A stretch of 64,000 bases of DNA from Ridgeia piscesae. Taxonomy: Eukaryota > Annelida > Polychaeta > Sabellida > Siboglinidae. The DNA lies in NCBI GenBank assembly GCA_025642075.2, contig JAODUO010000067.1, positions 493,501 to 557,500 of the forward strand, read 5' to 3'. Each line of letters starts with the position of its first letter. Positions within the stretch are counted from its first letter, which is position 1. A model generated the notes under the pieces. The model was given only the letters and a program-made list of their open reading frames with translations, was not told the DNA's origin and ran no database searches. Of the stretch, positions 35,889 to 64,000 are shown piece by piece. The translations under genes and the position numbers were made by a program.

Positions 35889-38800
35889 CATATGACAACA
35901 CATCCTTGTGTGTCAGAGGATGCTGTTGCTGCTTATGATAGTGCCAGCCATGACTGTCTGCTTTGTGAAACCCCTCAATTTTAGTTCAGCCAATACTTTC
36001 TCCAGATGAGTAGTTGAGGGTTAGACATCATAATATGGACTCTCAACCAAGTTGTTGTGTGGACTCCCAAAAATAAGCAGACCAGGATTGCCACCAGTTT
36101 CTTATAAAACCACTGCCAATGTCTGTCATGACAGGTTCATTATCTTGGTTCCCACAGCAAGACAAACACGAGACACATACACACTGATAAGGTGTGACAA
36201 GGTACAGCTCTACATTTACTGCAGCGAACCTCGGCACTTTGTAGAGGGAGTCTGTCTGTCAAGGTGGTGTGTTGTGTTTATGTTGTCACCACGTCAGGTT
36301 GACAAGGACAGCTGCAGATTATGTTGTCTTTCCTCTGTATGTTTCAGTGGGGAGAAGCTGAGACGGGGAAGATGAGGGAAGAGATGCTTCTCGTTCCATG
36401 CCACATGCTGGGGGAGGATTAGGCTGGGTGTTGTGACTTACCACTGTGTGTTCTCTGTCACAACTCCTGTCATACTGGACTGGTGTGACGCCAACTAATT
36501 GTACAGCTCAACTGCCATGTTTTCCACTTCAATTTTTCCTTATCTTTCTTCTCTTCCTCATCCTCTCTTCCCTTTCCCATAATGCACCTTATTTGCAGTA
36601 TATTCTTTACCAAGCAGTCTTACTGTTTAATTCCCTGTGCTGTCCTGGTCAAACCAACCAACATCAGCACCAATTGTCTTGCTCAGCTCATATTACAATG
36701 TACCATTCATCATGATAAGATGATCTGGACAGTGGTCACTTCCATCAAGTCATTCACCATTCCCCTTACAATTCTCCAGATCAAACATTGTTGCCAGCTC
36801 ACAGCTATATTTTGCTCAGTCAATGCCTTTATCGCATGACTATAATCATACACATGCCAGTATGATGGGCTAAGAATAGACCCAGGCCAAGAGTTGGTCG
36901 AAATGTTGTAAGGCCAAAAGTTGGCTTTGCTTCTAAGGCAGTTTGTACTAACAATGTTTGGATTATAAAAATGTTGTGTAAAAGTGCGCAGTTAAAATAA
37001 TAACAGTGCTGAAACACAGGCTCTAAAACAAGGTTGGGCCCAGTTGGTCACAGCTGATGTACAAATGCTTACTTTTGACATTTGTTCCACTATCTCACAT
37101 TTCCAACTGCTCTCAAGACTTCCTTACTCTCCCTCTCTCTATATATCTCCCTGCCTGCCTCTCTACCTCCATCTCTCTGTCCCCGTACCTCTGTCTCTCT
37201 ATCACTCCGTCTGGCTGTCTCTCTTCCATGTATATTCTCCCATTTTTTACTAACTACCGGTATGCAATTCTGTCCCCAACACTTGTCCTCATTACCTGTC
37301 TATCCAAGGTACGCAGAGCCAGCAGTACTGCTTAATCCCCTTCTTTCCTTAATATCTTCATCTTCGTTTTCTGCCATCCAAGTCGGACCAGTCCTCTCTC
37401 CCCGTCTCATCTCCAGCCCTTGTTTCCCAAACACATTCCACGACCGACTGTGTCTTGCTGTCTGCGTCATTGTCTGTAAGTGACATGGAACAACTAATTA
37501 ATCGGGTAAAACTTGTATTAAAATTTAATATTGTGTTGTGTAATTTAATGTAGGGGAGATCGGGCTGCCTCAATCTAGCAGATCACATATTGAATACAAG
37601 CATTTATGATATTTCTGGTATGTACAACAAAGAAAAGCTTTCAAAAAATTCAACACGAAAGTTAACTAGAGGCAATTTACTGATAGAATGTAAACATGAT
37701 TTGGCATGCAAAAGTGCCATAGTGGTATCATCTAATGTCTTTATCACACTGATGTTAGATGATCCAAGCTTAAAATTTGTACCTGGGGCTGCTCTGCCCC
37801 ATCTCCCCTAGATGTCACCAGTCGTAGTGACAGGTGTACTATGTTGGACAATCAATTAAAAGTTATGTTTCAAGGCTGTGTAACTTCAGTAAATGCCACA
37901 CAATGTCACATAGCAGAACATTTTGTGACAAAAAAATCGATTAGTAACATTTTTACTGTAGTTTACCTCTAGTGGTCATGCAGATTGTATTTGCGGCATG
38001 GATTTAAGAATAGACGTGCTTGCTGGGTGTACATATTCATCTGTAAGGTGGAATGTTTGTTATGGGTGCTGAGCCAAGCTGTTTGTTTAGTTAATGTGGC
38101 CCTGGACAAGCCGCAAGTTGGTATTATGCATTCACTCATTGCAAATGTGTGTCTTATGAGAATTGCCAGTCTTGTGTAAATAAACAACGATTACTTGACT
38201 TAATTATTGTCGTTGCTGGATTAAGCAGTGATGTAGTAATGATTATATACGATCCAAAAGAAAGTTCTGTATTCTAATGTTAGAAATTGTCATTGTATGT
38301 CATGATGGTGGGGTAAATGTTTCATGTAGCAGTGACCTAGATTCAGCATGGGATTCCAGCCAAAGTTGATGGTGTAGGTGTTCTAGTCTGTGGAATAAGT
38401 AACTTGATTCATATTCTGACACTAACCTACACGAGAAGACATGCATTTCACCTCACCCCCGGAATTATAATGACTCTTCCTTAAATACAGCTTGTCACTA
38501 ATACAACATTATCTGTATAACACTCATGGAGTATTGCCTATTATACATTCAGATATTTGCAATATATTTTGCAATGAATAGGACAATTTAAAAGAGTCGT
38601 TATTGCCATGATAAAAATCTTTTCTGTATTGATATTAATGAATGTTAACAGCAAATGCTGTTGACGTTTTCTTTAAATTGCTGTTAATGTTTCAATGTGT
38701 AATGCACATATTTGAAGGGAGAACGACAGTTATACAGTTGCTGTTCTTGAAACCAAAGTTGTTTGTTTGTTGTTTTTCAATAAAATGTTCTTTGTAGTAG

Positions 38801-39275
38801 AGAAAATTATTATGTTGACAGCCTAACTGTCTGTCAGGTTTACTAAGGAGCAACAGTGTGAATGTCGTGGATATATCTAGCAATGAATGATCTGTCAAGA
38901 ATGTTATCACAATGTTATCACAATGTTATCACAATGATAATCAAACTAGACATCATCACTATGTCATGACACATGGAAATAATTTGTTGAATAAAAAGGA
39001 CTGAAGTTGTTGAGAATTGTGTATCAATCTTTGCTAAATTTTTCTTAAAACATTTTCATATTTTGTATCAACAATGATAAACCATTTCGCGTATGTATGC
39101 AAAGACATATGTAACTTTGTGGGTAGATTAACGTTTTCTTCGTAGAGAATTTGTATTTTGGATGCAAGACCTTCAGGGATTCACCTGCAAACATTGGAAA
39201 CAAACAGTTTTAGAAATAATTCTCTTACATAGAGTGATGTCCAATCGTAATGAGGCGAGTTACTTTATTCCCTGT
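35889..39275. other. intergenic DNA, no convincing gene
   Basis: No exon with coding character was found. A pyrimidine-rich tract lies at 37120-37240 and a 13-bp triplicate (ATGTTATCACA-type) at about 38902-38936. The 3' UTR of TMX1 should lie in or beyond the minisatellite, but no clear polyadenylation site can be tied to it. Confidence 0.4.
37560..37811 (+). pseudogene. possible LINE ORF1-type fragment
   Basis: The frame includes NSTRKLTRGNLLIECKHDL and CKSAIVVSSN, resembling the RNA-recognition-like part of LINE ORF1 proteins (K-L-x-N-G-x-L-L-I-E). The match is short and the assignment tentative. Confidence 0.3.
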
Positions 39276-39913
39276 CAGAGTTGTGTCCAAATACGCCTTT
39301 GGGATCAAATACAACGTGGCCAAATCAAAATCAAATGCGTTGCTTTACTAGATGTCAATACAATTTTGTTTAATATTGCAATTTTTCGTTAAAATGCGAT
39401 TCAAATACATATTTTAAATTGTTTGTTGTCGTTCCAAACATGATAAAATATACCAGATAGATTTACACAAATACATACATATACCATGCATTTTATGGTT
39501 AACATTGGAGAAAACCTGGCTTCTATTGTGTTAGTTAGGATGTTCACACAGCAGGTGACAGCAGGATTATTTGAAGTACATTCCCAGTCAAAACATGCTT
39601 TTATGGATATGTGTGTATTTCTATAAGCCTCACTGGCTTCCCATTCCTTCATTGTTGCTATTGTTTTACCAACAGCTGTAGCCACCTTTCTCGTTGTCAC
39701 CTACCTACCACTGACTCTAGAATATTCTCTTGACTCTTGAGCCAATCAGACTATGTGAGTCTGAGCCTTTTGGTGGTAAAACGAAATGTATGTGTATTTG
39801 TAAATACTTTCAAATACACACCAAATATAGATATGCATGCACTTTTGTGATTTTCAATACAAATACATAAACTGTCTGTTTCGGATTCAAATATGTGTTT
39901 GGAGCCAACACTG
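39276..39913. mobile_element. hAT-type MITE, ~640 bp
   Basis: Left end CAGAGTTGTGTCCAAATACG; right end, read on the minus strand, CAGTGTTGGCTCCAAACACA. These are imperfect terminal inverted repeats of hAT style (CAGxGTTG). The 8-bp flanks do not match, so no target-site duplication is visible. No transposase is present. Confidence 0.5.
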
Positions 39914-40517
39914 CTAGCTGGCATACTTGGTTAACTGACACCATGTCGACTTTTCTGGGAGACATCCAACCATACACTAACAATAATTGATAGGCAAACA
40001 TTATCCACCACTGACTACGTCATTCATAAGTTACAATTTAGTGAATTAGAGCAATTTAGAGTGTCCAAGGTTCGACACGACAGAACAAGGTTGTCTTGAT
40101 CGATTGAGGGTATATGATGCCATCGTCACTACACCACTGCATATCACAAGGGTTTTTATTGGGCAACTGATTATAGTGGAAATTAAACACATTTATAACG
40201 TGTTCTGTGCTACATGCCTCGTAGCCGTAGGCAGTTCTAAGGCTAAGCTGTTCAAGTTTGATTTTTTTAACACCACTGACCCGTGTCCATATAATCTGGA
40301 TGTGTAATCGTTCGTACGTATAGAAGCGACCAAAACGTTTCGCAATTTTTTGGTGGTCTTGATCGTTCGTACGTACACGCTACTACACACACTGAATACA
40401 CCGTCTGTGTATATCACTATATGGCGAAAATGTGTTGCTTTTATCGGTCATCTAGATGCCGCTCTCTTGATCACAAACCGACAGGACAACTGTGTGTGCA
40501 TGAACATGTAAACAACA

Positions 40518-40540
40518 TATATATATATATATATATATAC

Positions 40541-40593
<53 letters not shown>

Positions 40594-40640
40594 CATACAT
40601 AATATACCACACACATATATATATATATTATATGTACACA
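40518..40640. repeat. (TA)n with TACA/CATA interruptions
   Basis: Dinucleotide tract; the two-strand open frames (IYIY repeats) are artefacts. Confidence 0.95.
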
Positions 40641-41269
40641 CGCACGCACACTCACACACAGCGGTATTCATAAAGGTCTTACAATATGTGTCATGAGGAA
40701 AATGTTTGCCTGATAAATACTGAGGTCGTATTTTTATTCAAAATGCTCGATCGACGACTGACAAAACTTGCTTTGTGATGGGTGGTTTTATTTGTAAAAA
40801 AACAAACAATGTTGTGGGGGGAGGGGGGAAGCAATGTTGTTCGTACTTTTTGTATGCACGACGAAATTTCCCAAAATACCCAAAATGATTAAAAACACAT
40901 AATTATGCATATTTTAATATATTAAACATGTTTAATGTTGGCGGCATGTTACTGTCCAGTTTTAAAATAGTCATCGATGTCATGATCCGACCTGCAGAAC
41001 CTCCTAGTACTAGTCTAGACTTAGACCCTCTAAATGCATTCGCCCCTGCCCATAGGCATGGGTATCGATGTAGTATGCGAAACGTAATTTATATGTTGTC
41101 TGTTTATTAGAAGAGTGCGAACCTTTGTTAAAACGAGTGCAGAACGAAAATCTTGTGTAATAAATCAAACTCTATAGTACAGGTTCTACAAGCTAAATTG
41201 CATTGTTGCAACATTCATATTAAAGATCCCATGCTCAATGTCGTCCTACAAAATACAGTATGCCACCCA

Positions 41270-42120
41270 GTAAAACGACTCGTGATTTCAAGTGTTCTGT
41301 AAGTGAATTCACGAGTTCAAGTGGCTCAATTCATGTGTTTCCGTACGTTAATTCACCGGATTCTGTGAACAGATTTGGTGTGTCGACACGTGTTTATCGC
41401 ACGTGAAGTCACGAGTGCTTATTCGTAAAAATCACGTGTTTTCTGTACATGTATTCACCTGCCTGACGTTCCTGAATTCAGGGGTTTTTGTGAACACATT
41501 TGGTGTGTCGACACATGTTTGCCGCACCTGAAACCACACGTTTTCTGTACGTGTATTCAACGGTTTTTGTACGTGAATTCACGGGATTCTGTGAATAAAT
41601 TTGGTGTCGACACGTGGTTACCGCACCTGACATTACGGGTTTTCTGTATGTGTATTCAGCACTTTTCGTACGTGAATTCACTGGATTCTATAAACCAGTA
41701 TGGTGTTTTTCTACGTATTTACCGCATGTGAAATTATGACCTTCTGTGTTTGAAATCGTGTTTTCCGCACGTGTTTTCTCGTGTTTTATGTACGTGATTT
41801 CACGGGATGTTGTGAATAAATTAAAAACAAAACTGAAAAAAATGTTTTTAATACGTGCAATCACGACTTTCCGTAAGTGAAATCAACTGTTTTCCGTACG
41901 TGAAATCACTGGATTTTGTGAAAAAATTCACAAAATGGAAAAGACATTTTCGATATGTGCAATCACAAATTTCCATATGTGAAATCAGCTGTTTTCCGTA
42001 CGTGAATTAATGGGATTCTCTGAAAAAGTTCAGGTAGTTCAGGTTTCAATGCGGCATATTAGGAGTATCCAGATATGTACGTGTATTCAAGGGATTCTTT
42101 GAACATATTTAAAGGCGAAA
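41270..42120. repeat. ~100-127-bp degenerate repeat rich in palindromic ACGTGAATTCACG-like words
   Basis: GTACGTGAATTCAC(C/G)GGATTCTGTGAA-like blocks alternate with TTTGGTGTGTCGACACGTG and ACCGCACCTGA blocks at about 41372, 41499, 41600 and 41700, spaced 100-127 bp. Later copies (to about 42100) keep only parts. Confidence 0.7.
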
Positions 42121-42448
42121 AACGTCACACACAATCTCGTTATGAGGCAAAGATTTTTACATCACATCAGGGGTCAAAAATAAGTCATTTAACCACTCAC
42201 CCAGCGGACTAGTAGCCTTGAAATGTTACTCATACCCATGAAAAATCTGTAATTCTTAAATGTTTGGTAACCCACATATAACCACCAGGTAACGTTACGT
42301 TTACGTTAGCTGTTTCCCGGGATCTCACTTAGCTTCCTGGCACCTTTATTTTTTCCGCCGACGTTACGATTACGGGATTGGTTTTGTCGCGCCACTGGGC
42401 ATAATCTTCGAGAATATTGGCGCATAAAAAGTCTATAATGTGACGTGT

Positions 42449-43300
42449 TCTAACGAAATGAGTCGTATGTAAAAAAAAATTGAGTTAGTCACACCATTGG
42501 AAAGAAGATGTATTAAACTTTCCAACGGTGTAAAAATTATGGACATATCTCACACACAGCCAACGTTATCGGACGCTGAACATGCCTAGGGTAGAAAGTT
42601 TCAAACGGAGAAAAACGCTTTTGAAGTTTGCGGTCACATAAGCACACAGTCGAGTACATTGTCGATCAAAAATCAGCCGTTTTGCTTCTATTACTCCATT
42701 TGATGCATTCGAAATAAACTACCAAGGAATGGTCGCTGTCGAAGATATATCATGCTAACTGTTTACTGAAATTAATACAACATAATCTGAGCAATGTTTT
42801 GTAGCAGCGACCCGATCAATTCAACGTTGTTTACCGCTAGCGAGAGTGCACTGCGCCTGCGCGCACAGCTCTAAGCCGATCAGGGGCCCGTTTGTTCACA
42901 GATAGGCCTCTTGCATTAAGCGCTGCTATTGGCTTACACTGACGTCAGTGGGGATTTCTACTACAAGAATCCGAAAGAGGGCGTCCAGGGCTTTCATGTA
43001 GTACCAAATAAGTCCGCCATGCGTTGAGGGAAACCCCAAAGAATGCGACATGAACTAGTGCGAATTTTCGGTTCTGTTTTACGAAATTCATACGTGAAAT
43101 GTTACGTAGTGTGTCTAAAAAGGCTATAAAATGTACTAAATAATAATATAAACGAGAAATAAGCATTGCCTATTGACAAAAAAGATACCAAAGTATACTC
43201 TGGTGACAAAAAGTCAAAAAATCGTCGAAATTCATCGTTGCATGTTTATGCGGTGTTTTCTCGAAATCGAGTTCGCTGACATACGACTCATTTCGTTAGA
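42449..43300. mobile_element. ~850-bp non-coding element with 22-bp perfect terminal inverted repeats
   Basis: Positions 42449-42470 are the exact reverse complement of 43279-43300 (22 of 22 bases; outer part TCTAACGAAATGAG). The right half (42889-43300) recurs at 18998-19412. No transposase frame is seen inside and no obvious target-site duplication flanks it. Confidence 0.65.
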
Positions 43301-43783
43301 TTTTATTATTATTACTATTATTATGATTATTATGTACGCATACCTCAAAGCGCTTGCATTATGCAATACTAAACTGGTCAAAAGTTTTCTAGCGAATGCA
43401 TACACAGCGAACACGTACATATACAACCATTCGTGTAGCTGTGATATGCTGTGTACGTGTCTTGGACCATTATTGGTCAGTGCAGTCCACGATTATCATG
43501 TGACCACGTGACTACCACAACGAGCCGCGGTCGGAAATACTGCCAGACTGCCCATCGATCCCCAAATGTCCGTTAGCACATCGACGTAGATGAGAGCATG
43601 TGCACGCGCGCGTATCCAGGATTTTTTTTTATAGAGGGGGTCAATATATAATATTATGTGAACATAGTTTGCACAAATAAATCCGATTTGTGAATATAAT
43701 CGGAAGCTTACCCACCTACAACACTAGTTGTCAATGCACTAGTGACAGCAAACTTATCGATGACCTGGTCGACGGTTGGGCAG

Positions 43784-44041
43784 TTATTCCGATGTGCTTG
43801 GAGAAGGATTAACCCTTAGTGCGTCAAGTCGCAGTTCCGTCATTGTGGAACGAATTGCCGTCAGCGTACGGTCAACAGTCGAAAACATGCGTTCGTCTTG
43901 AGCAGTTGAGATCGACAAAGTGGCCCGGAACTGGAGCCAGGCGATGTTTGGGAAGAAAATGCCAACATCGTCTACCGCCGTGATAGCGGTGTTTGACCGT
44001 GCAAGGTAAACACATGTAACTAAGGGTGCATTTTCACACAT
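43784..44041 (-). pseudogene. hAT transposase C-terminal dimerisation fragment
   Basis: The minus strand reads FFPNIAWLQFRATLSISTAQ, DERMFSTVDRTLTAIRSTMT, ELRLDALRV. This matches the hAT dimerisation region (P-x-S-T-A-x-x-E-R-x-F-S ... L-R-S-x-M-x-x-x-R-L). Only this end remains; no upstream catalytic part was found. Confidence 0.75.
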
Positions 44042-44337
44042 CGTGGTTCAATTGTTAGTTGAAAGTATTGCTTTCCAAGGTATAAAACATAGTTGTAAAC
44101 TTGACACTTACCAGATAAGTAGGCGTTAACTATATTTCGCAAACCGTATCCAACCAACGCATCATCCACATTCCAAATTGACAAAAGTCTGCCTCATGCT
44201 AGTGTGAGTCACCATTGACTCCGCGATAGCTCCGTAATGGCCTAGCTAAGTATAAATTTCAGCTTTCAGCGGGAATCACAATACAGGCGGCTTTAAAACT
44301 ATATTTATTCTACAAAATACATTTTAAAAGTTATACC

Positions 44338-44341
44338 TGTG

Positions 44342-44373
<32 letters not shown>

Positions 44374-44492
44374 TGTGTAAATGGCAATAACACATAAGCA
44401 CACGCACACACACATGCGTGCGCACACGCACACGCACACGCACACGCACACGCACACGCACACGCACACGCACACGCACACGCACACGCACA
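44338..44492. repeat. (GT)n and (ACACGC)n tracts
   Basis: GT/GC dinucleotide tract at 44338-44375 and a hexamer-like CACACG array at about 44400-44492. Confidence 0.95.
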
Positions 44493-44834
44493 CATAATGC
44501 CTTAACGAGTCTCACTGAGCATTCATTACATTTAATTGGTGTAAATAATTTGGATCTCTATTTTGTGGTCGAATAGATGGTTCTGATTCTGCATCTGCAC
44601 CCCTTTACAGATCACATGACCTAAATAATAACACATATCGACAGGGGCCGCACGACAATATTATTACCAAACATATGCACAGTTGAAAAACGGCGCCAGA
44701 ATAACTACTTTTATTTAATAGCCGAAGTCACAGGAAGAAACGGTGTTTTCTATCAGATACGTTAACAGATGGTGGCGCCTTCAGGCGATTAATGATGTAT
44801 TACTCGTGACGTTGTGACCGCGGTGCGGCGCGAG

Positions 44835-44968
44835 CATTTTTAAAGCGGTCTGCGAGTACGGGCGTCTGGGTTGCGAGAGACTATATTTGTTATAGTTTAC
44901 TAAGCGACCATACTTTGTCCGGCTTTGATTGAACGCCGAGATAATCCTACTAGCATGCACGACTAAGG
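44835..44968 (+). promoter_or_regulatory. possible promoter and non-coding first exon of the FReD gene
   Basis: A TTTTTAAAG element (about 44836) lies in a GC-richer patch, and 44968-44973 is a strong donor (CTAAG|GTATGT). A matching acceptor (TTTGTTTAG) precedes the signal-peptide exon at about 47484. This is position-based inference only. Confidence 0.3.
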
Positions 44969-46736
44969 TATGTATTTCAATTAATTATTTTGAACCTGAC
45001 TCTATTTTTAATGCAGTATTTTGTGTGGAAGTCTCCTGAGTTTTCCGTTCCATATTAGCACTGGTATTGTCGGCATTGGCCATTGTATCACCAGTTAACG
45101 TGTTGTTTATGTTATGTCCCATTAATTATATTGTTAGAGTTAGCCTCTTGCCTCCCACTTAGTTATGTCACTCAAGCTGCGATATGGTATATCAGAATGT
45201 TAAGCTAGCTGGATCTCACCTTTAATAACCGTTTCCAAGAAACAATAACCGACGAATTTTTAGTCGTATTGTGACGTACTATTGAATGTTTATATATGCA
45301 TGGCCATGGTAACACACTGACACAGACGGTAGAAAAACTAGCTGTCTTGTGTCTTACGACTGGCAACGACACACGGTTTGCATTTAACTTTTATACGGGT
45401 AGTTGTATACGGGTCGACCCTCGATTCGGACACGTTTAAGTTGTTTGTCATTGAAGTTAAACACCGTTTTTTGTTTAAAATCGGAAGATTCGTAAGCTTT
45501 TGTTATCCATGTGATTCATGATTAGGTGCACCAACGTGAAGCATTATCTATATATTTTCATTGTGATTGAGGTATCATTTTTTCCCGTGAAAATGACTAC
45601 AGTCTTAACCGATTTCTGCTCACAATATCCATACCACCAAACTGCAAAAGAAGATAATCTAAAAGATAAATGTTTTTTTTAGTGTCAATTGTGAAAACAC
45701 AAATATTTGCCTCGTAAAGTGTAAATTGTGATCCAGGAAACCTGCAGCCCTTTGATACAGCACGTAGGATCATGACATCAGTACAATTCACAATTCTAAT
45801 AAGGCCTAATCCATTGGATATATGTATGTTTTCATTGTATGACACAGAGGTTCTGCTTCATTTGACATTTTGAATTGATTTGCACAGTTTAAAGGTTTTT
45901 GTAACTTTGATCACATTTCAGGTTTTAGTGTGACACGCTAAAAGGATATTCTCAGAGGTTCATAAACTTGGTGAATATTTATCGCAGACAGACAGACATA
46001 GTGATGTCATTTGGTTTGTAGACGACGTGCCTTAGATTTGGAATCAAAATTTAAGTGCGAAACTTTAAGTGCCAGATTAATTGGAGTGGAAAAGTGGTAC
46101 AAACTGCAAGTGGAAGTTTGTTTGATTTATTCTGGGTCACCTCTTCAAGGCAAAATACAAAACTTGAGATCTTCACAAAGTTTTGGAAAATTATTCAACA
46201 CAGCTCATTCATGAACAAAGTCACAACAAATTAAACTCTCATTTTCTGAACTTCTGAGTTTTGCTGTACAGTTATTAAAATAGATTTTCAATATTTTTAA
46301 TACCTAATTCATGGTATTATCTGTAAGTATGTAGAGCTTCCATAACTATTTTTAAATTTGGTTATTCAGAAATCATTTGAACACTTAAAATTTGTGTTTT
46401 TTGCATAACAAGGGAAAAAGTTTGACAAGAGCTTTTTGACGTTAAAACAAATATAACGGGGGGGGGTGGTAACTTGATCTATTTGTAATTCACAGATACA
46501 AAACCATTAATCAGTGAGTTGCTGTTAATGAACACCAAAGAATTAACCAATTCAGTCATTAAAAAAATACCATGCTGGAATGCTGGAAGATTTCTTTCTT
46601 TTTATGGAAACGGGGGTCTGACCGTCTGGGTAAAAATATTCAAAATATATTTACTCAGTATGGCCAGATCTATATACTATTTATACAAATAAAAAATAGT
46701 CCTATCTACTGGCTGTCTGGTTATAAGACAAGATAC

Positions 46737-47225
46737 AAACAAACAAACAAACAAACAAACAAACAAACAAACAAACAAACAAACAAACAAACAAACAAAC
46801 AAACAAACAAACAAACAAACAAACAAACAAACAAACAAACATAATATTACATACACTAAATACATACATACATACATACATACATACATACATACATACA
46901 TACATACATACATACATACATACATACATACATACATACATACATACATACATACATACATACATACATACATACATACATACATACATACATACATACA
47001 TACATACATACATACACATACATACACATACATACATACATACATACATACATACATACATACATACATACATACATACATACATACATACATCACTACT
47101 ACATACATACATACATACATACATACATACATACATACATACATACATACATACACATACATACATACATACATACATACATACATACATACACAATACA
47201 CATACACATACATACATACATACCT
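46737..47225. repeat. (AAAC)n then (CATA)n arrays
   Basis: About 26 AAAC units (46737-46840) are followed by about 90 CATA units (46860-47225) with three small interruptions. Confidence 0.97.
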
Positions 47226-47342
47226 CGAAAAATATCAACATATATTTCTAGATGCAGATCTAATACTATTTATACATAATAATACATAGCTACTACATAC
47301 ATCATAAACAACATACAAATACAAACAACAACAAACAACATA

Positions 47343-47381
<39 letters not shown>

Positions 47382-47496
47382 AACACACATTACATATAAT
47401 ATAATATATTTAGATAAACCTAAGATGGTATGGTGGAAGCCACCTGTTCTAACAATGAATGATTCAGTTTAATTATTTGTTTAGATAATACATGCT

Positions 47497-63790
<16,294 letters not shown>

Positions 63791-64000
63791 GTGCGTGTAG
63801 GCTACTAATATTTTATTGTTTAAATTATACCATGGTAACCCAAGTGGTGACAAATCAACACATTATGTCACCATTAATATTATTTGCGTGTTTATATCCA
63901 CATATGCCGTGTACGACTAGGCGCAAGGGGATATTGGGCATGATACACCCACGCCCGCACGCACCCAACACGCACGCACACCATACACTAACAAAACACA
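63791..64000. other. intron start of the FReD gene at the window edge
   Basis: Follows the phase-1 donor at 63791. Contains ACGC/CACAC-rich sequence and no exon. Confidence 0.6.

Noticed and set aside
31490..35903. Very long minus-strand open frames (up to about 617 codons) with repeated CLTSMS/LPQCLR-like peptides
   Set aside because: They are translations of the 25-bp minisatellite in all frames; there is no start context, domain or codon bias, and the array is continuous with the TMX1 3' end.
45597..45845. 82-codon minus-strand frame
   Set aside because: No recognisable motif, and its composition matches surrounding non-coding DNA.

Overview
This window is nuclear DNA from an invertebrate animal. 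Genes are split by many GT-AG introns, secreted fibrinogen-related domains occur in tandem, and the intergenic and intronic DNA is filled with RTE-like, CR1/Jockey-like and Rex/L2-like LINE fragments, hAT and Mutator-like transposon remains, tRNA-derived SINEs and very many micro- and minisatellites. A marine deuterostome or lophotrochozoan would fit, but the species cannot be fixed from the sequence. Nearly all long open frames (for example 8.0-8.6, 10, 17.5, 19.6-21.3, 29-35.9, 46.7-47.2 and 61.4 kb) are artefacts of tandem repeats.

Layout. (1) 0-14.3 kb: a single-exon open frame for a small secreted, acidic, polyQ protein (451-807), a nested pair of LINEs (0.9-2.9 kb), then a set of phase-compatible exons (6773-13687) that I assemble into an unrecognised Cys-rich protein with a hydrophobic segment, ending with a stop at 13685-13687 and an AATAAA at 14226. 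(2) 14.6-18.1 kb: a tRNA-like sequence fused to an internally deleted LINE, diverged duplications and large (TATG)n/(TA)n arrays. (3) 18.2-31.5 kb: a complete eight-exon gene for TMX1-type thioredoxin-related transmembrane protein (277 codons, CPAC active site). Its introns hold a 78-bp, a 22-bp and a 42-bp minisatellite, a (CCGA)n array, a SINE and LINE pieces. (4) 31.5-35.9 kb: a 4.4-kb minisatellite of about 25 bp that begins inside the last codons of TMX1. (5) 35.9-44.8 kb: no convincing gene; it holds hAT-type MITEs, a palindromic ACGTGAATTCACG-type repeat, an 850-bp element with 22-bp perfect terminal inverted repeats and a hAT transposase remnant. (6) 44.8-64 kb: a secreted protein gene with at least three tandem fibrinogen C-terminal (FReD) domains. 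Each domain is encoded by three exons in the same phase pattern, and the gene runs off the right edge. Its large second intron contains a decayed Mutator-like transposase on the minus strand and two LINE fragments; the next intron holds a degenerate copy of the same LINE family that sits at 0.9 kb.

The most noteworthy items are the multi-FReD gene, made of repeated exon triplets with altered calcium-loop spacing, and the unrecognised Cys-rich membrane-protein candidate at 6.8-13.7 kb. Also of note are the minisatellite that appears to have grown out of the TMX1 stop codon, the tRNA-like/LINE composite and the 22-bp-TIR element. TMX1 (ER redox) and the FReD protein (secreted lectin-like) have no evident functional link; the window is a stretch of independent genes rather than an operon-like system.
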